Below, piece after piece: positions 1-7,899 of a stretch of DNA of 64,000 nucleotides. Within the stretch, counting starts at the first letter, position 1, and each line of letters begins with the position of its first letter. The notes below the pieces were generated by a model. The model made no database searches and was not told the origin of the DNA. It saw only the letters and a program-made list of their open reading frames with translations. Source of the DNA: Sinomicrobium oceani (GTDB lineage: Bacteria > Bacteroidota > Bacteroidia > Flavobacteriales > Flavobacteriaceae); contig NZ_FPJE01000015.1 in assembly GCF_900119185.1 (NCBI RefSeq), forward strand, positions 62,001 to 126,000. The letters run 5' to 3'. The position numbers and the translations under genes were made by a program.

Positions 1-1
1 T

Positions 2-394
2 GCCGTTATCTCAGGCCCTGCGGACGGTGGTACAAAAGACGCTTTTTCCCTGCTGAACAAGTACGATCAGAAATCACTGATGACTGTCGGACTTTACCAG
101 AATGCCAATGTAAACGGAACGGACATCATTGGAAACGCTATTTCCGCAGTTCCTACCTTGTTATCCAGTACAGCGGTCATGACCCCATACACTACGGTCT
201 ATATCTGGTTGCAATCGCAGGTAAAAAGTAACTCCGTAGTAACCACCGTAACCTCTCCCATGACCGAGTTGAAATTCGGAGGAGGGACCAATCGAATTTC
301 GGTGAAGTACGATTCCCAATCCGGAAAATTTATCAATTCCGGACAGGCTAAATCTTCCAAGGTATCGATCCATTATCTCGAACCGGCCTTATAA
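2..394 (+). CDS. Hypothetical protein, 5'-truncated by window edge
   Basis: The reading frame is open from the left edge (first full codon at base 2) to a TAA at 392-394, so only the last 130 residues are visible. An internal ATG at 80 could be a start, but the frame upstream is equally protein-like, so I treat the gene as truncated. The visible part is rich in Ser, Thr, Val and Asn, with alternating hydrophobic residues typical of beta-sheet proteins, and has no Cys and no membrane segment. I do not recognise the family. It lies upstream of, and in the same direction as, a gene with a phage tail-collar-like C-terminus, separated by a strong hairpin. A structural or secreted beta-rich protein is a guess from composition only. 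Confidence 0.55.
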   Translation, partial: AVISGPADGGTKDAFSLLNKYDQKSLMTVGLYQNANVNGTDIIGNAISAVPTLLSSTAVMTPYTTVYIWLQSQVKSNSVVTTVTSPMTELKFGGGTNRISVKYDSQSGKFINSGQAKSSKVSIHYLEPAL

Positions 395-410
395 CCTATA
401 TTCAATCCCT

Positions 411-438
411 ACGGGCTGTATGTGCACATACAGCCCGT
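411..438 (+). terminator. Perfect 28-bp palindrome, hairpin after the truncated gene
   Basis: Bases 411-424 are the exact reverse complement of 425-438. In RNA this gives a 12-bp GC-rich stem with a TGCA loop. It starts 17 bases after the stop codon at 394 and ends 18 bases before the next ATG. Only a weak T-rich stretch follows, so it may be a partial terminator, an mRNA stabiliser or a processing site that sets different expression levels for the two genes. Confidence 0.5.
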
Positions 439-456
439 TAATTTAAAGCAATCCCC

Positions 457-1497
457 ATGAAGAATACCGATGAACAGAGGGAATCCATATCCCTGAAAAA
501 TTACCTGTATGCCCTTCAGCAACGAAACCTGGTCTACAATCACGATTTCAGATATTTCAGTAACCGGAACATAAACGGAAACGTTACGGATTACGGTATC
601 CCCGATGGCTGGCAATATCAGGACCCCGGACAAAACGGCACTATCGGTTTTGACAATACTACCATGCAATGTGTCATTAAAAAAAGCGGAGGCAACGAAC
701 TCATGGAGTTCAAACAGGCGCTCCATGAATTTCCAAGATGGGAACAGGCGCTTCGCGGCAAAACCGTTTCGGCACAGATAATAATGAGTGCGGGCAAATC
801 GGGCGATGTTACTGTCTCGCTTTCTGACGGTATCAACACCTCTTCGGTAACCAGATCCGGAAATCAGTCCATGACCTTCGATATTCAACTGCAAACCGAT
901 CCGGCCGCTACCGGACTTATCCTTTCTTTAACTACCACAGTGCCCTACATGACGCTTAATATCGACTATGCGACAGCAAATCTGGGACACATTCCGCTCA
1001 GGAACCTTCCGTGTATGGTACAGGGTATCATCGGGGAACGAAAGCAATATATCGCCACGGAAACCCCGCCTGCAGAAGAACTATCACTATGCAACGGTCT
1101 CAAAGAACTCGATGGAAATTACACCAGGCTGAGATCGGTAATCGGAGACAAGTTCGGAATCAACAGTACAAACGGCAACCCCTACCTGATCAATATGGGA
1201 GGATACTTCAGCCGGGCGTGGGACAATGGCTCCGGTATTGATCCGGACGCCGGAGACCGAACAAAAACCGGACAGGGTAATCGTAGCGGAGATCATGTGA
1301 GTTCCTCGGAAAAAGACATATTCCTGAAACACGATCACGGCCTTAAATTTTCTCTTGACAAACAGATCCTCACCGGCGATAAAGGAGCTGCCACCGTCAT
1401 CAATACGACCACGACCTCCAAGACCAACCCACAATCGGAAGGAAAAGAAACCCGGCCGATAAACATCGCCGAACTCTACACTATCAAATGGGCATGA
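457..1497 (+). CDS. Tail-collar-like protein with a beta-sandwich-like N-terminal part
   Basis: This 346-residue protein has no signal peptide. Residues about 18-180 contain NLVYNHDF and IPDGW motifs, reminiscent of jelly-roll carbohydrate-binding modules, and continue as alternating beta-type sequence. The C-terminal third carries a pattern seen in phage tail-fibre and collar proteins: GGYFSRAWDNG, then D.GDR...G......GDHVSSSEKD, then a KHDHG histidine pair, ending ELYTIKWA. Such domains form trimeric receptor-binding tips in phage, tailocins and contractile injection systems, and also occur in secreted bacterial proteins. No tail sheath, tube or baseplate gene is visible, but the upstream context is cut off by the window edge. 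A secreted or particle-borne binding protein is an inference; the collar resemblance is by motif only. Confidence 0.6.
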   Translation: MKNTDEQRESISLKNYLYALQQRNLVYNHDFRYFSNRNINGNVTDYGIPDGWQYQDPGQNGTIGFDNTTMQCVIKKSGGNELMEFKQALHEFPRWEQALRGKTVSAQIIMSAGKSGDVTVSLSDGINTSSVTRSGNQSMTFDIQLQTDPAATGLILSLTTTVPYMTLNIDYATANLGHIPLRNLPCMVQGIIGERKQYIATETPPAEELSLCNGLKELDGNYTRLRSVIGDKFGINSTNGNPYLINMGGYFSRAWDNGSGIDPDAGDRTKTGQGNRSGDHVSSSEKDIFLKHDHGLKFSLDKQILTGDKGAATVINTTTTSKTNPQSEGKETRPINIAELYTIKWA

Positions 1498-1532
1498 AGA
1501 CCGCATAAAAATCACAGCAAAACACCAACATC

Positions 1533-1871
1533 ATGAAAACCCTGACTTTATCTTCTGTAGAGCAGTGTATCACAGCTGCATATCATCAATATCTTACCGG
1601 GAAGCCAGGCACCATAACCTGTACAACCATCGAAGACGGAACTGTCAATATACAATGTGTGATCAGCGGCACCCGGTTTAATTGTGGTTTTGCAGGTTAT
1701 CAAATGAACGGAGACGACACCGACCACCTCAGGACCTGGTGCATTACACATCCCGGAGACGGCTGGAGTTTTGGGTTCAGGGGTATAAGTCCCTCGCATC
1801 CCGACAGCCTGAATATTACGCTTATCGACAAAACTCCCTTAATGTTTAATTTTCATGTATACCTGGGCTGA
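1533..1871 (+). CDS. Hypothetical 112-residue protein, tail-module partner
   Basis: The gene encodes 112 residues starting MKTLTLSSVEQC, 35 bases after the collar-like gene and in the same direction. There is no signal peptide or membrane segment. It has five cysteines (CITAAY, ITCTT, IQCVIS, FNCGF, TWCIT) and a Trp/Gly-rich stretch (HPGDGWSFGFRG). I do not recognise a family. Its position and spacing suggest co-expression with the preceding gene, perhaps as a chaperone, immunity-like partner or second structural component, but the sequence does not support a choice. Confidence 0.5.
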   Translation: MKTLTLSSVEQCITAAYHQYLTGKPGTITCTTIEDGTVNIQCVISGTRFNCGFAGYQMNGDDTDHLRTWCITHPGDGWSFGFRGISPSHPDSLNITLIDKTPLMFNFHVYLG

Positions 1872-1910
1872 ACCGGTATCATCCTAACCTTGCTGCATTT
1901 CATAACCAAA

Positions 1911-1947
1911 GGTCGGTTGAAGGACTCCGAATGTCCTTCAATCGGCT
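1911..1947 (+). terminator. 15-bp hairpin closing the left-edge module
   Basis: Bases 1911-1925 pair with 1933-1947, with two G-U pairs and a 7-base loop. It lies 40 bases after the 112-residue gene. No long T-tract follows, so termination is probable rather than certain. The rest of the 1872-2131 gap holds only the promoter element noted at 2108; a 65-codon open frame there has no supporting features. Confidence 0.45.
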
Positions 1948-2107
1948 ATATAATCAGTACCTTCCCTATTCATGCCTTTTCTCCAAAACCGCATTACTTC
2001 CCCCAGGCACTAGAACCTGTTATACGATCCATGTACCGGATCCCTCAATTAAAACTTATATACACCATCTCACAGGAATTTCCATAGACAAGGAAATACC
2101 CTGAACC

Positions 2108-2115
2108 TATCTTTG
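2108..2115 (+). promoter_or_regulatory. Putative -7 box for the START-domain operon
   Basis: TATCTTTG matches the Bacteroidota -7 consensus TAnnTTTG and lies 16 bases before the ATG at 2132. No convincing TTTG -33 element occurs at 18-21 bases upstream; the nearest is a TTTC around 2079, at longer spacing. This is a single-element match. Confidence 0.45.
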
Positions 2116-2131
2116 TAAAAACAAACACAAC

Positions 2132-2737
2132 ATGAATGTATTAATCATAAATTCCCTGCTTTGTATACTTGCCCTATATAATACAAGCGACATACATCAG
2201 GATGAATGGAAAACAGTTCGTGAGGAGAATGGAGTTAAAATCAGTTACCGGTGGGTAACATCTCCGAAGGGTAAAAAAGCACGGGAAATGAAAGCTGAAT
2301 TTATCCTGAACACTGATATACCAACGGTTATCGCACAATTCCGAAATGCCAGGAACCTGATACAATGGTCGGTCGCCGCAGAGACTTGTGAAATATATCC
2401 CGAAGCCGACAATACCTGGGAAACCTACATCTGTTTCGATTTCCCTTGGCCATTAAGGTCCAGAGATCTCATAACACAAAACGAGTTAAGGGTCTCAGGA
2501 GACACCACAGTGATCCTAATGAACAGTATACCTCAGTCACGTCCGAAGGTTACCGGAAATAAACGTATATCTTCTTATCAAGCCATATGGCGTTTTACAC
2601 CAGTTTCCAAAAAACGGATCAGAGTTGTCCACATGGTGGTCACCTATGACCCTCCTGAATTTCCAAGAGTACTTGCAGACCCGATAATTCAGAACAAATT
2701 TATAACCTCGGTAGAACGATTGCGACAACAAATCTGA
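2132..2737 (+). CDS. START-domain (SRPBCC) lipid-binding protein
   Basis: The 201-residue protein has a hydrophobic N-terminus (MNVLIINSLLCILALY) that is probably a signal peptide, then a START-type domain over most of its length. Supporting motifs are W..V.EENGVKISYR near residue 30, an acidic-aromatic central part (WETYICFDFPWPLRSRDL), and a long C-terminal helix with LADPIIQNKFITSVERLR. START domains bind hydrophobic ligands such as sterols or acyl lipids in a helix-grip cavity. It is the first gene of a compact operon (12 bases to the next gene) with two Rossmann oxidoreductases and a membrane protein, which fits lipid modification or transfer in the envelope. The ligand cannot be told from sequence. 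Confidence 0.8.
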   Translation: MNVLIINSLLCILALYNTSDIHQDEWKTVREENGVKISYRWVTSPKGKKAREMKAEFILNTDIPTVIAQFRNARNLIQWSVAAETCEIYPEADNTWETYICFDFPWPLRSRDLITQNELRVSGDTTVILMNSIPQSRPKVTGNKRISSYQAIWRFTPVSKKRIRVVHMVVTYDPPEFPRVLADPIIQNKFITSVERLRQQI

Positions 2738-2749
2738 AAAAGTTTTTTT

Positions 2750-3190
2750 ATGCCCGCAATTTTGACTATATTAAAAACAAAGATTTTTGCAATAGAAGGT
2801 AGCCCTAAACATATTGCAGGTGGTTTTGCCCTCGGATCTTTCATAGGTATGATGCCCATCCCGGGATTTCAGCTTTTTGTGTCCCTTGGAATAGCATCGC
2901 TCATAGGCCTAAATAAGAAAGCGGCCTGCCTTGCTGTTTTCAATACTAATCTCTTCACCGGAGCTTTCATTTTTACGTTCAATTATTGGCTGGGTGGTAC
3001 TGTACTGGGAATATCATCGGAATTTCACTTTCCGGATACAATCGGGTTAGATTTTATACATATAGTGTTCACCTCTGGAAAAAACGTGCTCTATGCCCTG
3101 CTTGCAGGAGGGTGTATCACAGGGTTATTTTCTGCATGGCTAAGCCATTACCTTGTATTGCTTTGGTTTCGAAAAAAAACTTATAGATAA
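2750..3190 (+). CDS. DUF2062 membrane protein
   Basis: This 146-residue protein carries the DUF2062 signature: SPKHIAGGFALGSFIGMMP at about residues 18-36, followed by a Pro-Gly turn and hydrophobic segments (LFVSLGIASLIGLN, CLAVFNTNLFTGAFIFTFNYWLGG, VLYALLAGGCITGLFSAWL). Three to four membrane helices are likely. The function of the family is not established; members often lie in glycolipid and exopolysaccharide gene neighbourhoods. It is separated from the START gene by 12 bases, and its stop is one base before the next start, so translation is probably coupled. Confidence 0.8.
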   Translation: MPAILTILKTKIFAIEGSPKHIAGGFALGSFIGMMPIPGFQLFVSLGIASLIGLNKKAACLAVFNTNLFTGAFIFTFNYWLGGTVLGISSEFHFPDTIGLDFIHIVFTSGKNVLYALLAGGCITGLFSAWLSHYLVLLWFRKKTYR

Positions 3191-3191
3191 A

Positions 3192-3983
3192 ATGTGCTAT
3201 CAAAATACATATACTGTTATTACAGGAGCGAGTCAGGGACTGGGAAAAGCCCTTGCCTCAGTTTGTGCCCGAAAAGGACAGAACCTCATCCTCATCTCAC
3301 TTCCCGGCGAAAATATTCACCATACCGCCGGGGAACTGATGCAAAAGCATTCGGTGGAAGCAGTCTGCTTTGAAACGGATTTGACACGTGAAGAAAATAT
3401 ATTCAAAACCGTCGATGACATGAAACGGTATAATATCAACACACTCATCAATAATGCAGGAATCGGAGGAACCAAAAAGTTTGCAGACGCAGACCTTGCA
3501 TATATCGATGATATCATACTGCTCAACATGAGGTCGTTGGTATTACTTACCCATAAACTACTCCCCGTACTTCAAAGGCAACGACAGTCATATATCCTTA
3601 ACATATCCAGCCTGGCTGCCTTTTCGCCTATGCCGTATAAAACAGTCTATCCGGCAAGCAAGGCTTTTGTGTACTCATTTTCGCGCGGGTTGCACGCCGA
3701 GCTCAAGAAAAGCAACATCCATGTTTCGGTAGCACACCCCGGTGGCATGCCAACTAACAGAGATACGACTAAAAGGATTAATTCTCATAGCAAATTTATC
3801 CGCTCTTCCATACTTTCTGCCGAAGACACCGCATTGATCTGTATGGAGAAACTCCTTCGTAAGGAAAGCATTATTATTCCAGGGAAAATGAACAGGGTAA
3901 GTTCTATCATCCAGAAATTTATCCCGGTAGATCTCCAGTTAAGAATTTTAAGTCATAAATTACAACGCGAATTACAACATTAA
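3192..3983 (+). CDS. Short-chain dehydrogenase/reductase (SDR)
   Basis: This 263-residue classical SDR has the cofactor motif TGASQGLG at residues 11-18, NNAG at 87-90, a catalytic Ser in NISS (about 139-140) and YPASK with Tyr153 and Lys157. I chose the ATG at 3192, directly after the previous stop, because an upstream in-frame ATG at 3153 lies inside the DUF2062 gene and would add 13 unconserved residues. SDRs of this form reduce or oxidise alcohol/keto groups with NAD(P)H. Membership in the START/DUF2062 operon suggests a lipophilic substrate, but no substrate-specific motif is visible. Confidence 0.85.
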   Translation: MCYQNTYTVITGASQGLGKALASVCARKGQNLILISLPGENIHHTAGELMQKHSVEAVCFETDLTREENIFKTVDDMKRYNINTLINNAGIGGTKKFADADLAYIDDIILLNMRSLVLLTHKLLPVLQRQRQSYILNISSLAAFSPMPYKTVYPASKAFVYSFSRGLHAELKKSNIHVSVAHPGGMPTNRDTTKRINSHSKFIRSSILSAEDTALICMEKLLRKESIIIPGKMNRVSSIIQKFIPVDLQLRILSHKLQRELQH

Positions 3984-3985
3984 AT

Positions 3986-4978
3986 ATGACAGAAACCATA
4001 TTGGTTACGGGAGCAAACGGCTTCCTCGGCAATCATATCGTAAGGATGTTAGGACATCGCAAATACCAGGTAATGGCTTTGGTCCGTCCGGGAAGTGATA
4101 TCACTGCACTCCGGGGTCTGGACTGCACCATACTCTATGGACAACTTCATAACGTCAACGATATAGAGAATGCCGTCCAGAAATCGGATTATGTTATTCA
4201 TTGTGCTTCCTATACCAATCCGAACAGCACCAATACGGATATGTACCTGAAAGTCAATGTCGATTCCACAAAGTTACTGGTCAAAGCCTGTGAAGATCAC
4301 CGTATCCGTCGTTTTGTACTGGTGAGTACGGCAAATTGTTTCACCAATGGTTCCCGGGCAAACCCGGGAAATGAAGACTCCGGCTTTATGCCCTGGCTAC
4401 GCCATTCCGGTTATGCCTACAGCAAGTATCTGGCCCAGCAATACGTACTCGAAAAGCACCGAAAAGAAAAATTTCCTGCTGTTGTCGTCGCCCCTACGTT
4501 CCTGGTAGGCCCCAACGACACCAAACCTTCCAGCGGAGCTCTCCTCCTGTATGCCATGAAAAACAAGATACTCTTCTGTCCGGGCGGAGGAAAGAGTTTT
4601 GTCGATGTCCGTGCTGCCGCATCCGCGACGGTCAATGTGCTCACCCTGGGCGACGAGGGCAGCTGCTACCTCCTGTCCGGAGCCAATATGGATTATAAAA
4701 CCTATTTCCGGAAAGTGGAAACCTTTACCGGGCAACGTAAATACCTCATACCGTTGCCGAAAATTCTCGGAACCATATTTCGCCTGCTCTCAGGCATCAT
4801 ACCCGCAAAGCGATTAAGACTTCTCAATGCTCACCTACGTATGCTGGCTCTGGATAATTATTTCAGCAATGAAAAAGCAAAGAAAATTCTGCAAATGTCC
4901 GATACCAATATCGATGAGGCCCTGAAAGACGGTGTTCACTGGTTTACTGTACACGGTTATGATAAAAATAAGACCTGA
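3986..4978 (+). CDS. NAD(P)-dependent epimerase/dehydratase, extended SDR
   Basis: The 330-residue protein has TGANGFLG at residues 8-15 and the catalytic pair Tyr143/Lys147 in SGYAYSKYLAQ, the hallmarks of extended SDRs. Its closest style is the dihydroflavonol reductase / 3-beta-hydroxysteroid dehydrogenase / hopanoid-associated HpnA group (VAPTFLVGPND, then a C-terminal substrate-binding half). It begins two bases after the preceding SDR stop, so the two oxidoreductases are made together and may act in sequence. The START protein upstream makes a polycyclic or long-chain lipid substrate plausible, but that is inference. Confidence 0.82.
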   Translation: MTETILVTGANGFLGNHIVRMLGHRKYQVMALVRPGSDITALRGLDCTILYGQLHNVNDIENAVQKSDYVIHCASYTNPNSTNTDMYLKVNVDSTKLLVKACEDHRIRRFVLVSTANCFTNGSRANPGNEDSGFMPWLRHSGYAYSKYLAQQYVLEKHRKEKFPAVVVAPTFLVGPNDTKPSSGALLLYAMKNKILFCPGGGKSFVDVRAAASATVNVLTLGDEGSCYLLSGANMDYKTYFRKVETFTGQRKYLIPLPKILGTIFRLLSGIIPAKRLRLLNAHLRMLALDNYFSNEKAKKILQMSDTNIDEALKDGVHWFTVHGYDKNKT

Positions 4979-4997
4979 GCTCGGACAATAAAGGTTA

Positions 4998-6071
4998 TTG
5001 AAAACCAAAGATATTCATTTGAAAAACAAAAAATTAAAGATATTCCTTTCCCGACTATTACTTATCTACGGGCTGCACCTCATCATCAAATGGGGAGATG
5101 AAACATTTCATCATTTTTTCGATTTTACACTCCGTGGTATATACTTTTCGACTTTTGTAATCATCCTATGGATGACCTGCATCTATCTGTTGGATTATCT
5201 GAAAAAAAAATGGTTTGTTTCCCGGAAACAACCGTATACCTACTTGGGATTTTGTATTGCCTATGGTTATATTTTTGCTTTAATCACCAATATTGTTTAC
5301 CGGTATGTAGACACTAATTATTTCGAAACCGACTGGGGAGATATCGGATATTTCAATCCGATGCTTATCCTGGGCATCTTAGTATTGTTTATTTCGGCAC
5401 TAAGCTTTAATGAATACTTTCAGGCGGAACTCTCCGCAAAGGAAAGTCAGATACTCACCGAAAAACTAAAAAAAGAAAATGCCATTGCACATTACAAATT
5501 ACTGCAAACACAGATAGAACCACACTTCCTTTTTAATAGCCTAAGTGTGTTATCTTCTCTGGTGCATCAGGATGCCGGACTCTCCTCTGACTTCATTATA
5601 AGACTATCACGTCTACTGCGTTTTTCCATGACCTGGAACGAACAAATGTTTGTTCCGTTAAAGGAAGAAGTCGATTTTATGCTTGATTATTTTTTTCTGA
5701 TGCAGACACGGTTCGGAAATAGTAGTATTACACTCCGGAACAACATCTGTATCCCATCGACAAAAGATTTTTTTTTACCTCCAGGAACCCTACAGACACT
5801 CATGGAAAATGTTATAAAACACAATAGCCACAGTTTGGAAATCCCACTTACAGTATATCTATACAATGACGAAAAATTTATTTATTTTGGCAATAATATA
5901 GTTTATAAATCCAAAAAGATCAATTCCACTGGAATAGGTTTAAAAAATCTATCCCAACGGTTTACATTACTGTGTGGAAAAGGAATAACGTATAATATAC
6001 AGAAAAATAATTTTGTTGTTCGTCTCCCTGTCATCACCAAAAACATTCTACATGCGCATATTAATTATTGA
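4998..6071 (+). CDS. LytS/YehU-type sensor histidine kinase, TTG start
   Basis: The 357-residue protein has four predicted membrane helices at about residues 15-30, 48-66, 83-102 and 121-136, a coiled linker, then the His_kinase (PF06580) domain with phospho-acceptor His176 in QIEPHFLFNSL. An N-box (MENVIKHN) and a G-box (TGIGLKNL) form the ATP site. The start must be TTG at 4998 or TTG at 5019: an in-frame TAA lies at 4989-4991 and no ATG occurs before residue 59. It follows the epimerase by 19 bases and overlaps the response-regulator gene by 20 bases. It probably senses an envelope or lipid signal linked to the operon. Confidence 0.85.
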   Translation: MKTKDIHLKNKKLKIFLSRLLLIYGLHLIIKWGDETFHHFFDFTLRGIYFSTFVIILWMTCIYLLDYLKKKWFVSRKQPYTYLGFCIAYGYIFALITNIVYRYVDTNYFETDWGDIGYFNPMLILGILVLFISALSFNEYFQAELSAKESQILTEKLKKENAIAHYKLLQTQIEPHFLFNSLSVLSSLVHQDAGLSSDFIIRLSRLLRFSMTWNEQMFVPLKEEVDFMLDYFFLMQTRFGNSSITLRNNICIPSTKDFFLPPGTLQTLMENVIKHNSHSLEIPLTVYLYNDEKFIYFGNNIVYKSKKINSTGIGLKNLSQRFTLLCGKGITYNIQKNNFVVRLPVITKNILHAHINY

Positions 6072-6798
6072 AGACGAGCACCATACGGCAAACCGGCTTC
6101 GGGAGCTGTTATCCTCATACCATCATCCCGTTCATATCGCCGGGATGACGGGATCAATACGGGACACTCTTAAATGGTATGCCCAAAACCCCATGCCAGA
6201 TCTGGTTTTTCAGGATGTCGAGCTCTCCGACGGTAATTGTTTTGCGATCTTCGAGGCCATTGAAATATCAGCTCCTATCGTATTCACAACAGCATATAGC
6301 GAATATGCCTTGAGGTCTTTTGAAGTAAACAATCTCGATTATATTGTGAAACCTTATGAAAAAAAAGATGTTTTCAGGGCTCTCGACAAACTAAAAAAAG
6401 TTAAGGATAGCCTCCGGAACCCAGGTAATGAAATACTCAGAGAGGTACTAAAACCCGAATATAAAGGCCGTCTGCTCGTAAAACTGGGAGATTTCTACCA
6501 ATCGATCTCTATTACCAGTATTGCATGTTTCCAATCAGAAGACGGTCTTACCATAGCCCGTACTTTTTCAGGAGACAAACATTTCGTTGAGCTGTCTGTA
6601 AACAGCCTTTCGCAGGAACTGGACCCACGTGATTTTTTTCAGATCAACCGAAAATTCATCATTAGTATTTCAGCTATATCTTCTATCAGACAATGGTTTG
6701 GAAACCGTCTAAAAGTCACTTTGAAAACCCCGGTAGAAGAGGATATTATTGTGAGCAGGGAACGCGTTCGTCATTTCAAGGCTTGGCTTAATCACTGA
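6052..6798 (+). CDS. LytTR-family response regulator
   Basis: This 248-residue response regulator starts at the ATG within the end of the kinase gene (MRILIIEDEHHTANRLREL); an upstream ATG at 6013 would only add kinase-overlapping sequence. The receiver domain (1-120) has acidic residues in IIEDE, phospho-acceptor Asp55 in FQDVEL, and Lys100 in IVKPY. A LytTR DNA-binding domain (about 145-245) follows, with FFQINRKFIISISAI, the typical recognition region. Together with the kinase it forms a complete LytS/LytR-type pair that most likely controls its own operon or envelope genes. It is the last gene of the 2132-6798 unit. Confidence 0.9.
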   Translation: MRILIIEDEHHTANRLRELLSSYHHPVHIAGMTGSIRDTLKWYAQNPMPDLVFQDVELSDGNCFAIFEAIEISAPIVFTTAYSEYALRSFEVNNLDYIVKPYEKKDVFRALDKLKKVKDSLRNPGNEILREVLKPEYKGRLLVKLGDFYQSISITSIACFQSEDGLTIARTFSGDKHFVELSVNSLSQELDPRDFFQINRKFIISISAISSIRQWFGNRLKVTLKTPVEEDIIVSRERVRHFKAWLNH

Positions 6799-7269
6799 CT
6801 GGGCATATTTTCGGGATCCAGACTTTATAGCCTTGCAATACGCACCACGGGAAATCTGCAGAATTCAACACACCTAATCCCTCCTAAGACGTGATTTGTC
6901 TCCGTAAAGCGATATTTTCAGTGTCTGGTAATCTCAGCCTGTTTTTTCCCTCCAATATCAATCAACCATACTGTTTCTCCTGCCCTTTTAGGACTCGTTA
7001 CTGCCTGTTACAATATACATTCGGATTTACATACCAACTCCGTTTTTATGGTACTTCCTTTTAAATTACATTTATAATGTGGCGAAAGAATCACAGAAAG
7101 GACGCAGATAAACCCTCTTTTAATTAAAGAAACTACAGAATACCTTATTACAAAAAAAAATAAAGCCAACCGATACTCTGCGTCAGAAAAAAAGACAAAA
7201 AAAAAGACAATCCCGGTAAAATATTTTACCGCCTATTCCGACTATATAGATATAACGCATCTGCATTGC
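6799..7269. other. Intergenic region with an 18-bp palindrome
   Basis: These 471 bases are AT-rich, with no supported gene, tRNA or canonical TAnnTTTG promoter. The one clear structure is a perfect palindrome at 7214-7231 (CGGTAAAATATTTTACCG), 38 bases before the ECF sigma start. It could be a dimeric repressor site or an mRNA hairpin controlling that gene. A homopurine-like stretch with poly-A runs lies at about 7150-7210. Confidence 0.45.
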
Positions 7270-7833
7270 ATGGATCAACAGCAAAAAAATAATCTTATTC
7301 AACGGGTAACGATTTCCGAAGAGGGCAAGTTGATCCACTTTTTAAAGCAATGGATACCCAACAGGGAAGATGCCCGTGATATCGTACAGGATGTATTTTA
7401 CAATCTCGTACTCGGTTTTGAAGAAATACGGGATCTGGACAAAATCTCGTCCTGGATGTACAGCACAGCGCGATTTAAGGCCATCGATTTCATACGCAAG
7501 AAAAAACCGACGCCGGAATCCCAGCTCACCAGACCTTCGGAAACGGATGAAAATGAAACCGGTATTTTCGAATGGCTGCAGGAACATGTTCCCGCACATC
7601 AGGAAACGGAAATGTGGCAGGAGGAGGTATACAGAGTACTGGAACACACCCTGGAAAGCCTTCCTGAAGAACAACGGGAAGCCTTTGCACTTCATGAACT
7701 GGAAGGTATGTCTATCAATGAGATCGCAGAGAAACAACAGGTTTCCGTCAACACGGTACTCTCTCGAAAAAGATATGCGGTTGCCCGCCTCAAAAAAGAG
7801 TTACAGGTTTTATATAACGAATTGAATGATTAA
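7270..7833 (+). CDS. ECF-type RNA polymerase sigma factor
   Basis: The 187-residue protein has sigma region 2 (NREDARDIVQDVFYNLV, then WMYSTARFKAIDFIRKKK) and region 4 with a helix-turn-helix (LPEEQREAFALHELEGMS, INEIAEKQQVSVNTVLSRKRYA). There is no region 3, as expected for ECF sigma factors. No FecR-type or zinc-binding anti-sigma gene follows; instead a small membrane protein and a 77-residue protein sit downstream in the same direction. These may form its regulatory unit. Confidence 0.88.
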   Translation: MDQQQKNNLIQRVTISEEGKLIHFLKQWIPNREDARDIVQDVFYNLVLGFEEIRDLDKISSWMYSTARFKAIDFIRKKKPTPESQLTRPSETDENETGIFEWLQEHVPAHQETEMWQEEVYRVLEHTLESLPEEQREAFALHELEGMSINEIAEKQQVSVNTVLSRKRYAVARLKKELQVLYNELND

Positions 7834-7899
7834 CCCCTAAACCCATATAAACAAGGATATCCGGGGAATCCCGATGTAAAAAACAATAAAAACAAACTG

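Noticed and set aside
1-1871. Complete prophage
   Set aside because: No integrase, capsid, portal, terminase, lysin or tail tube gene is visible; only the collar-like C-terminus points to phage.
1890-2087. 65-codon open frame between the left-edge module and the START operon
   Set aside because: It overlaps the hairpin at 1911-1947, has no protein-like pattern and no initiation context.
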